The translations under genes and the position numbers were made by a program. From the NCBI GenBank assembly GCA_037176725.1, contig JAZBRS010000076.1:119121001-119185000 (forward strand): a stretch of 64,000 nt of DNA, given 5' to 3'. Within the stretch, counting starts at the first letter, position 1; every line of letters begins with the position of its first letter. Positions 57,001-64,000 of this stretch are shown in pieces. The notes below the pieces were generated by a model. That model was not told the DNA's origin and did no database searches. It saw only the letters and a program-made list of their open reading frames with translations. Source of the stretch: Posidonia oceanica (lineage: Eukaryota > Streptophyta > Magnoliopsida > Alismatales > Posidoniaceae).

Positions 57001-57339
57001 AGGAGTCCTTGCCCTTTCTCTTGGCTCGCATCGACCTTTCCTTTATCCTAGGCATGAGTCATAGCATAGCATAGCTTAGCTTAGCATTGCATCCCTTTGC
57101 CCCCCCTTGCATCCGGTTTTGCATGTCTTTTCATGCTTTACCCTTGGTTTTCCCTGTCTTCCAATTCAATAGACCCGGTGGTGACTCCGATTTTGTCTTA
57201 TCATTTCTTTTCTTTTTTTGCCAGCGTTTTCGAGTCGAGTTTCTTCCCTCAGATTCTACCGCATATAGTGAGCCTATTTTGATCGGTGCACGCAAGCTTT
57301 GGTAATGTGCATGGACGATCAGAATTCGGGATTACTACA
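54061..57339 (+). repeat. TE4 3' LTR (3.3 kb)
   Basis: Uninterrupted copy. The start has decayed to CGTAAGCATCCC, with transitions away from TGTAGACACCCC; the end is GGGATTACTACA. It contains the hairpin units 54273-56402, the splice-donor block (GAG|GTAAGC at 54934-54942), a GCACCGTTTTCCGC repeat (56540-56700), and the conserved block 56960-57015. It lacks one hairpin pair present in the 5' LTR (14670-14715). Confidence 0.93.
54273..56402. repeat. GTTGGACGC/GCGTCCAAC hairpin units in TE4 3' LTR
   Basis: Same positions as in the 5' LTR. The pair at 55050-55077 keeps 12-base arms. The pair that is fully compensated in the 5' LTR is partly decayed here (56100-56130), so the two LTRs record different states of the same unit. 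Confidence 0.85.
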
Positions 57340-57344
57340 AACTT

Positions 57345-58650
57345 CATCCCGAATCAGGTATCATTGTTCTAATTTTAATTGTTTTTCATGGATCATATCA
57401 ATTGTTGCATACATTGAGGATAATGCATGGTTTAGGTATGGGGGGAGTCTTCTTTGCGACTTTTTCATTTTCTTTAGTTAGAGTCTTTTGTGTGTCATTT
57501 CATTTAAAAATAAAAAAAATAAAAAATTTTCTTACAGTTAGAGTTGTATGTACAAAAGTTTTCTTTTCATTTTCTTTAGTTAGAATCTTTTGTGTATCTT
57601 TTCTCTAAAAATAAAAAAATAAACAAAAATATAAATAAATAAATAAAACAAAAACATATTAGGAATTATCCGTAATAATCTAGGGGTGGATAAGTGAGTT
57701 TGAGTTGGAGTTCAAAGGTAAAACTGATAGATTGGAATCTCTCAAACCCTAGAGTGGAGACAAAATCTAAAAAATAGCATCATCTGGATTATCCTTAAGC
57801 ACATGTGTACCTTATCTTGCACTTACACTTTAGTCCTTGACTATGGAGAATAAAGGAAGACCTGAAACACCAGAGCATCAAAAGAGAAAAAGAGAAAAAA
57901 AGAGAAAAAAAGAGATTGCTGAAAGTCTAACAATCACTAAGTAACTAGGTAACCGTGCCTTAGGAAGCATTGGATATTCACGTAAAAAGGTGCTTGGAGG
58001 ACAAAAACATGTACAAGAAAAATCTTGTCTTTGTGGCCTTGGTTACTTGAGTGATTAAGTCGTTAGAGGTGTCTCAACACCTGGTATCCTAAAGCCATCT
58101 GGTTAGGGAATCACCGACCTAAAGCTCGATAAATAGGTAGCTAAGAAAAAGCCTAAGAAAGCAAGAATAAAGTTTTCTAAATTATTTAAATGAGATGAAA
58201 ATGTACTCAGGTTGGACTTAAAAATCATTGTTAAGGACTATTTTCACAAACACAAGGTACCTATGAGTCAAATGTAAAGAAGGATGATGTGAAAGATAGG
58301 AAAGAGTCTCCATGACATGAGGAGGAGAGAGAGATCTTGACTTGAGGTAGAGCTGGAGAATAAAGACTCATGGTATTTTAAAAGCTTCCTAAATTGTTAA
58401 AATATTGTGGATAGTAATAGTGTAAACAACTTTTTTATCTTTTTTATTTTTTCCTTTTCTTCTGCGATTTTGTGGGTAGATCTGCTGCAAACCCTCACAG
58501 GACACCACTCGTCCACTAGGGCAACCTAGGGGTTTAAAGGCTTGTTGCACATGCTAAGTGCTATCGCGATTCCTGCGAAAGTGAGTTAGAATTTTCTTTA
58601 TTTTTTCTTTCTTTTGTTTGAGTCTGTTTTGCTTGAGGGTTAGCAACAGA
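57345..58650 (+). other. TE3 3' internal region, non-coding
   Basis: Continues TE3 after TE4. It begins ACTTCATCCCGAATCAGG, has ATTGAGGATAATGC and a purine-rich GTATGGGGGGAG (57437-57450), an A-rich stretch with duplicated TTTTCATTTTCTTTAGTTAGA (57460 and 57565), and no ORF. Such a GAGGA-x-AATG plus GGGGGAG segment is common downstream of coding regions in Athila-type elements. Confidence 0.55.
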
Positions 58651-58666
58651 TAAGTATGGGGGTATT
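58651..58666 (+). promoter_or_regulatory. TE3 polypurine tract
   Basis: TAAGTATGGGGGTATT directly before the 3' LTR start TGATTAG. Confidence 0.75.
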
Positions 58667-59944
58667 TGATTAGCACATTATTCTTACATGTTTTATGCCC
58701 ATATTTATCTCTTTTGTTCATAAATAATATTACTCAAGGTATTTTGTGCAATTTGTGCAGGAACTTTGGACCTAAAGAGAAAAGAGAAAAAGAAGGAAGA
58801 AAAATGATAAAAGACAAAAAGAAATGCAAATCTAAGGATATAAGAAATGGAAAACCATGCAATATATCAAATATACTTTTTCCTCATGTTTCCACATGTG
58901 TGAACATGAGGAGGAAGATACTATAACAGAATTAATCAAGTTGGAGCTAATCTCGGGCCAACTGGCGCCTCCCAGGTGCCCGGGGAAGACAATGTTGACT
59001 CAGTCTTTGACCGTCACATAAATCTCTTGGAAATATCTTGTAATTGAAATTTAGTTTCCTAAGTTGTATCTGGATTTGTCTCCGTTATTACTAAGCCCTT
59101 GTAAGCCTATAAAAGGGACCCTTGTATAAACCATAAGGAGGCTGGATCTGGTACATAAGGAGACTATCATCTTCCACATTAGGCTTAGGTTTTCTTCTTC
59201 CATTGTTTAGAGTTCGTCAAGCTTATTTTCTGTAATCAAGGTATTTTATTAATAGAAGTTCATTTCTTTTATCTTAATTATATCTTGCTCTTCTCTTTCC
59301 CTTTCTTTTATTTCAATGTTTTCCATTATCATGCTAGGCTAAGTTTTTAGATCTTGGGTTTAGATGAAGTTTATGTATGTTCATATGTTGTGATTAAGTT
59401 CCTCTTTGTCTTCTCATGCTTAAATGCTATGATTATGTAGATTGGATGTATATTACATGGATCATTCATTATTCAATAAACTTTGATAGATTAATATTGA
59501 TAATATCTTTTTAATATATGCTTAGGGAAGAATAACTTGGGGCTTGTGTATATAATCTCAGATCTATCATATATTATTTGATTTAGTTTGTTTTGTGTGA
59601 TTTTATCTTAAGACTTGATAATCTATGGTGCATTGCATATAGGTTATGCTTGTTAGGATAAGAACCATTGAGTAAACTATTTAGATCATGAAGAGAGACA
59701 GAGAGTGGATTTAATCATGCATATTGGATTTTACATAAATGGATTCAAAGCCCTAGGTTCATTTTAATTAATTTGATTACATCTTCTATTTGTAGTTCTT
59801 AATCATCATCTCTCTCAACCTTCTTTCAATAACTGATAATTAATCCCTTTATTTTTAAACTCTATTCTCTATGAGATCGACCCGTATTTTGTATACGTAC
59901 TACATGCTACACCGTGCACTTGCAGTTAATTAAAATTCACATCA
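58667..59944 (+). repeat. TE3 3' LTR
   Basis: Partner of 9269-10567, ends CACATCA, TATA box at 59108-59114, one GGCGCCTCCCAGGTGCC hairpin at 58964-58980 where the 5' LTR has two. Confidence 0.95.
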
Positions 59945-59949
59945 GTTAT
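59945..59949. repeat. target-site duplication of TE3, right copy (GTTAT)
   Basis: Matches 9264-9268. Confidence 0.95.
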
Positions 59950-60553
59950 CCTGGCTGATGGGGTCGGGATGTGTGAGTTGAGGGACTGATGGTTCTGCTG
60001 CTGATGAGGATAGCTATTGCAGAAGTGTTGAGGTGCGATCGGCTCGTGTCACGGAGGAGATGCCTGGTGGTGGTGATAATCCTGCTAAGGCTGATTGCCC
60101 GCCGTCGGTGCATGGAGATGCTGTTCTTGGTGCCTGTAGGGCAGATAGACTCTTTCCTTGTATTCACCATGCGGCATGCGATTTTGTTCTTGAATCAAGG
60201 GGTTTGCCCTTGATTTATAAGCTCCGTTGAGCACTGTACCATGTCCTGGGTGGTTCGTATCCGGCGGTGGGTTGCCATACTGTCCTTGGTATAGATCGTC
60301 ATGGATATGGTCTGCAACTGGCCTTCGTTGTCTTTCACCGAGGTTGGGTGGCTGCTAGAGGTTGATACGGCCCCGTAGGGGTTGATGTCTCTTCTTTTAA
60401 GAACTGATACATGGCTTTATACTGGATCGAGTCTGGATCCAAAGCTTCTCCGGTGGTCGGATGGTAGATTATAGGCTCCTCTCCTACCGTACTTGCTGAG
60501 TTTGACCTCTCTCTTTCTAGCTGTTCAGCTTCAAAGACTTGGTGGTTCATCAT
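59950..60553 (-). pseudogene. gag: TE2 gag N-terminal part
   Basis: ATG at 60553 opens about 200 codons up to the TE3 insertion. The start is acidic (EAEQLERERSNS) with YHPTTGEALDP and QYKAMYQFLKEE. Stops follow after TQPR (60335-60337) and several times downstream, and the remaining proline/serine-rich frame is poor. Beyond TE3 the gag resumes at 9263. The start is supported by a splice acceptor a few bases upstream. No capsid core is present in either part. Confidence 0.6.
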
Positions 60554-60561
60554 TGTAGCAA

Positions 60562-62029
60562 CTAAGATAATGAGATGAGATTGGCTTCAGGGTGTAATAT
60601 GCCTCAAAATGCAGCATACAACGTTGGACGCAGAGTTTTCAGCGTCCAACGCCCTCAGCTGTATTTCTCTATTCTTCTGTCTTCACTGTTTCTTTCTTCT
60701 CTTTTTTTTTTCTCTCTATTTTTTTTTTCTTGTTTTTCTTTCTTTTCTTTTTTTCTTTTTCTTTGCTCTATTTTTTTCTCTTTCTTTTTTTCTTTTATAT
60801 AAATGAAGGATTACAAGTGCTTACACAAAAGAAAATTACAAAATTTTACGATTTAATACAAGTTCCTAAAAAGTAAAAAACTGAATATAAAACTGCCACT
60901 GTCACTATTTTGCTTTCAAATGTTTTACCCTGCAATCAATCCACCATAGAAAAGCTAGAAAATAAATAGCCAAGCAAAGAATACGTTAGACGCGGTATCT
61001 ACAACGTCCAACGTTAGATGCAGAGATTCCAGCGGCTAACACCCTGTTACAGAGAACTGCACAGAAACCCTTTTAGACAGTGATTTAAAGTTTTAATTTC
61101 TGTTTACACTTTGAGATTAGTGTTTTAAACCTACGTAGTTCTCAAGATTCCTTAAGGCTTAGGTATGGCTTCTTTTCCGAGATTTCTATGGCTCCTCACA
61201 AAATGGGTAAATATTTTTATTTTTTTTTGGTACTGCCCCCTACCGCAACTCCTGAGGATGCTAGGGGGAGCCCGAATACACTTTGGTCCCTACCCCGTAA
61301 GGGTAGAGCCCAGCGTACTCAGATCAGGTCTCTCGCGTGTCAACACACCAAGCACAATCAAACCATTGAAAAGGGGAGGGAGGAATACAAATCAAAGCTT
61401 GAGGTTCTAATTAACTTTCACAAAAAGCCAAGGAAGAAGGAGGGCCCCTTGTGAAAGAAAATGACAATACAAGCACCTCATCTAGGCCCTTTGCAACAGA
61501 GGTACTTGGGACCTAAATGGTTACTCATATAACTCAAGAAATGATACAAGCAATTAATTCCCAAAGAAAGATTCAAATTTTTTTTTTTTTTGAAAAGCAC
61601 CCAAAGATTAAGGTTCCAATCCCTACGGTAAAGCCGATCACCTCACACCTCAGTCCTTGAGCTAGTTATAAGAAGAAAACTAAGATGAACTTTTAAAACA
61701 TAAGGGTTTCTGTTCAGTGGTAGTTGGACGTGTATACTAGACCGTCTAATGTTGGATGCTGCAGATCGCGCATATAACGTACTGATAGTGTTTTTTTCAG
61801 AAAAACAGTAGCTTTTATAGATCACCCCCACGCTTGAGAATCCCAAAGAGAAAGGGGGTGTGATTTCAGTTATTTTGACGTAGAAGAAAACAGGAAAAAG
61901 ATCACAGTGCCTCGAAACACTATGAGGAATTTCACCGCTTCCTTAAAACTTAAGAAAAAACTAAGAAACTAAAAATTGAAACTAGGAATGTCAATAATGA
62001 GGAGGAAGAAGAAAGAAGGGCTTACTCAC
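60562..62029 (-). other. candidate 5' leader intron of TE2
   Basis: In sense a strong donor GCAAG|GTGAGT lies at 62030/62029, some 20 bases after the PBS, and an acceptor ATTATCTTAG ends at 60562, 8 bases before the gag ATG. The 1.47 kb between has no sense ORF. It holds GTTGGACGC hairpins (60619-60655, 60983-61040, 61725-61790) and a 130-base pyrimidine tract on the plus strand (60660-60800). Removing it would place gag close to the cap. Confidence 0.5.
61188..61454 (+). CDS. unassigned small ORF antisense in the TE2 leader
   Basis: 88 codons from ATG 61188 (an overlapping frame starts at 61165). The second half is basic and hydrophilic, with EKGREEYKSKLEVLINFHKKPRKK. No domain recognised. 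It lies opposite to TE2 sense, in the candidate intron. Could be chance or part of a lost antisense gene. Confidence 0.2.
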   Translation: MAPHKMGKYFYFFLVLPPTATPEDARGSPNTLWSLPRKGRAQRTQIRSLACQHTKHNQTIEKGREEYKSKLEVLINFHKKPRKKEGPL

Positions 62030-62050
62030 CTTGCACAGGGGCACTTTTAG

Positions 62051-62070
62051 CGGTCCCACCGTGATCGCCA
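62051..62070 (-). promoter_or_regulatory. candidate TE2 primer binding site
   Basis: In sense TGGCGATCACGGTGGGACCG, three bases after the LTR end TATATCCACA. It starts TGG, as expected for pairing with the CCA end of a tRNA. I cannot name the tRNA. Confidence 0.6.
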
Positions 62071-62808
62071 GACTGTGGATATAGGGTTTCGATTAGGAGA
62101 AGAAGAGGCTTGCTTCTTTGTTTCTATTTGCTCCTTCTTGGGGTCCCCTTTTGTTGTATCTGACTTCTCCACTCCACGTGTGTTGAAGTTAGTGTGATCG
62201 CCACTCTCGGTTTGCTTTCGCTGGCCCTCGAGACGCCTTGGGGAGATGTGTGATGGTTGTGGGTTCAGCTACCTTGGGACAACGCCTATGTTGCACAAGG
62301 GTGCCCGTACTTGGTGAATCTCTTCTTCTTTCTTCTTTCTCCTTGTATGACAATTGTTAACAAAACAAACAGAAATGACGCAAATATGGATCAATATGGT
62401 ATAGTAACTTATTCAGAATAAATAAAAAGGGACATAAAGAGACACAACGAAATACTTACCCGAGGGGTTTGATCCCTCCAGTTGCAACTAATGGAAATGT
62501 ATGCCTAGCTACAACAATATATGAAATGAATATGCTTGATTATACTATGGAATTAAACATATGATATGAAAAGAGAAAATTTAAAGAGAGTCCCCTTTTT
62601 ATCTATGCACGGAGTGCAAGATATGTCGACATGATACTATTGACAACAAAGGGAGACTCAAGCTCTTTCAATGACTCTTTCCAATTTCTCAAAGTTCTAT
62701 AAAAAACGTGGTTTCTCTCTCTAGGGATCTCTCCACTATTTCAATTCTCAAAAATCTCATCTCTCTCCAAAAAATCCCCCGTCCTCGACCCTATTGGGGT
62801 ACCCCTGC

Positions 62809-62815
62809 TTTTATA
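62809..62815 (-). promoter_or_regulatory. TATA box of TE2 LTR
   Basis: TATAAAA in sense, context TTCTATAAAAGCAGGGG. Confidence 0.6.
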
Positions 62816-62876
62816 GAAGTAGGGGGAACAAAAGGAATTGAATGAATAGACCAGCAATCTTTCCAATTCAGGAGTG

Positions 62877-62988
62877 TTATACGCTGGAAAACCAGTGGAT
62901 AACGTTATACGCTGGGAGTCCAGCGGATAACGTTATACGCTGGGAGTCCAGCAGATAACGTTATACGCTGGGAGTCCAGCAGATAACA
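62877..62988. repeat. hairpin array in TE2 LTR
   Basis: Four units of 28 bases: GTTATACGCTGG, a four-base loop (GAGT or AAAA), then CCAGCGGATAAC, CCAGCAGATAAC or CCAGTGGATAAC. A related group at 63169-63245 has CACTGG/CCAGTG and AGCTGG/CCAGCA arms. The CGCTGG/CCAGCG pair changes to CACTGG/CCAGTG on both sides. Confidence 0.85.
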
Positions 62989-63464
62989 GCCTCCGAAGCA
63001 CAGCTGCCAGGATCAAGGAATATCCTCTAATTAAAACTCGATTAAATGTCATTAAGCTGGTGTTAATTGCATTGACTGGTCAACAAAGTCTAAAGAAGGC
63101 AAAAACATAGATTTTGTATTTGTCCAAATAGAGAAAGTTTGGAGCTGACTGGGTTCCCACATTACACACTGGAAAAGCAGCAGCCAATGTTAGCCACTGG
63201 AAAACCAGTGGCCAACGTTATAAGCTGGGAATCCAGCATACAACATCCTCAGTCAGTCTATCTTCCAAATTTGGTCAAGAAATGAAGAACATTCAAGTTG
63301 TTGACACTTGAGGCTTAAATAGGGATAACGTTTTGAACTGGAGAAAAGGTGTTTGGCTCAAGCAAGATGCCTTGGATTGAGCGAAGAGCTTCTAGGCGTG
63401 ACCTAATGCAATAGACTATACTACCATGAAGGGAGTGCCAAAACGGGGTATCTATAGTACTACA

Positions 63465-64000
63465 TTAATCGATTTGAATCGGTTAACTATATCCCCCATC
63501 ATGAGCGTGTCAGCTGCCTAGCCGTTCACAGCAACCCCTTTCGGATGGTCGAGAACCTATATCACTGGTGGGGCTACGTGAAGGGAACACCACTCAGGTG
63601 GTACGGCCAAGGGATCGCCAAGCCGATCACAGCCGAAGAGCGAAGAGACTTCGAAGGTATCGGGTATGACTGGCAGCCTCATGAAAATAAACGCCTACAC
63701 TCGAAGAATCAGAAGATTTCCATCCCTCGGGATCTCACCAACTTTACCAGTACATGTGCCCTTGATCCAAATAAAAGCCAAGCCATCCTAGAGTCCCCCA
63801 CTGCTAACAGAGGAGTGGGTATGCATTGAAGACTACTATTTAGATGAAGAGCAGTCTGGTACATTGGAAACAGTTCAGACTAGTGGAGAGGTCCAGCAAA
63901 ACCCCACAGCATCTCGGTCAGTTTGCCTGGCCCTCCCTTCTACTGATACAATAGCAGAATCAGTGAGTTCTGTATCGGAGTTGATAGTCTCCCAGTTCCG
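63465..64000 (+). pseudogene. gag-pol: TE1: G-patch region of an Ogre/Tat-like polyprotein
   Basis: Plus-strand coding remnant of the element into which TE2 jumped. The frame from 63466 reads VNYIPHHERV, then SNPFRMVENLYHWWGYVKG and GQGIAKPI (G-patch-like, 63540-63635), GIGYDW and IPRDLTNFTS. These align step by step with TE5 31720-31430. A frameshift near 63800 is followed by EDYYLDEEQSG in another frame (63828-63862). The window ends inside the spacer before RT. Confidence 0.82.

Larger units (their letters stand above)
12809..57339 (+). mobile_element. TE4: gag-only Ogre/Tat-type element with 3.3-kb LTRs
   Basis: 5' LTR is 12809-15497 plus 42694-43301, split by TE5; 3' LTR is 54061-57339. 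PBS at 43303-43320, gag pseudogene 47418-49861, a long 3' untranslated region with hairpin arrays, and PPT at 54045-54060. No protease, RT, RNase H or integrase is found between gag and PPT, so it must be moved in trans. PBS, leader, gag and 3' end resemble those of TE5. It carries TE5 in its LTR and TE6 in its leader. Confidence 0.9.
9269..59944 (+). mobile_element. TE3: non-autonomous LTR element with tRNA-Asp PBS, inserted in TE2 gag
   Basis: LTRs at 9269-10567 and 58667-59944 share sequence throughout and are flanked by GTTAT. The PBS and PPT sit next to them on the plus strand. Without TE4 (12809-57339) and one copy of its target duplication the element is about 6.1 kb. It has one gag-like ORF and no protease, RT or integrase. 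The tRNA-Asp type PBS and the text near 57405-57450 (ATTGAGGATAATGC followed by GTATGGGGGGAG) recall Athila-type elements, so it may be an Athila-derived TR-GAG or LARD. It splits the TE2 polyprotein. Confidence 0.92.
1..63464 (-). mobile_element. TE2: Tat-like Ty3/gypsy retrotransposon, left end beyond window
   Basis: Minus-strand element that carries all of TE3 (9269-59944) inside its gag. In sense order it has a 5' LTR (62074-63464), a candidate PBS (62051-62070), gag start (60553), protease, a G-patch segment, a short intron, RT, two RNase H domains, integrase (ending at 3574) and a long 3' region with an antisense gene (461-1806). The 3' LTR is not in the window: the LTR terminus seen at 63440-63464 does not recur in bases 1-3600. 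The double RNase H, the intron between protease and RT and the antisense ORF after pol are features known from the Ogre/Tat branch. It is inserted in TE1 at 63464/63465. Many stops and frameshifts show it is dead. Confidence 0.85.
62074..63464 (-). repeat. TE2 5' LTR
   Basis: In sense begins TGTAGTACTATAGATACCCC and ends TATATCCACA. A minus-strand TATA box TATAAAA lies at 62815-62809, followed by GCAGGGGTACCCC, which supports the direction. It carries two groups of ACGCTGG-type hairpins. The next base (63465) resumes the TE1 reading frame. The second LTR is outside the window. Confidence 0.8.

Overview
This is eukaryotic repeat DNA from a flowering plant with a large genome, probably a eudicot; the species cannot be told from the sequence. 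I find no host single-copy gene. Nearly every base can be placed in six LTR retrotransposon copies nested inside one another. Their boundaries are fixed by TG...CA LTR ends, primer binding sites (PBS), polypurine tracts (PPT) and target-site duplications (TSD).

Layout, outermost first. TE1 (+ strand, 63465-64000, only its right part visible) is an Ogre/Tat-like gag-pol fragment. TE2 (- strand, <1 to 63464) is a Tat-like element inserted into TE1. Its 5' LTR is 62074-63464, its gag start is at 60553, its protease, G-patch, RT, two RNase H and integrase modules lie at 9263-3574, and an antisense plant-mobile-domain-like gene lies at 461-1806. TE3 (+, 9269-59944, TSD GTTAT on both sides) is a non-autonomous element with a tRNA-Asp type PBS, which splits the TE2 gag. 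TE4 (+, 12809-57339, TSD AACTC/AACTT) sits in TE3; it is a gag-only Ogre/Tat-type element with 3.3-kb LTRs. TE5 (-, 15498-42688, TSD CTTGC on both sides) sits in the 5' LTR of TE4; it is a nearly complete autonomous element with 5.7 and 6.0-kb LTRs, gag, protease, RT, two RNase H domains, integrase and an extra 3' ORF. TE6 (+, 43500-46490) is a solo LTR in the TE4 leader.

How the parts relate. TE4 and TE5 share the PBS, leader blocks, gag, 3' untranslated region, PPT and the bases next to it. TE4 lacks protease and pol, so the two look like a non-autonomous/autonomous pair. All polyproteins are broken by nonsense codons and frameshifts; several stops are explained by single C-to-T or G-to-A changes of conserved Q, R or W codons.

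The most unusual signal is structural. Almost every minisatellite in these elements, in LTRs, leaders and 3' untranslated regions, is built from short inverted repeats able to fold as hairpins. Within the arrays the stems often change on both arms together, so pairing is kept while sequence drifts. The clearest case is a two-stem unit shared by the 3' regions of TE4 and TE5. Other notable points are an antisense gene in TE2 with TATA box, two introns and poly(A) signal; an Ogre-type intron in TE2 that joins the protease and RT frames in phase; and partial second copies of the PBS inside the LTRs.
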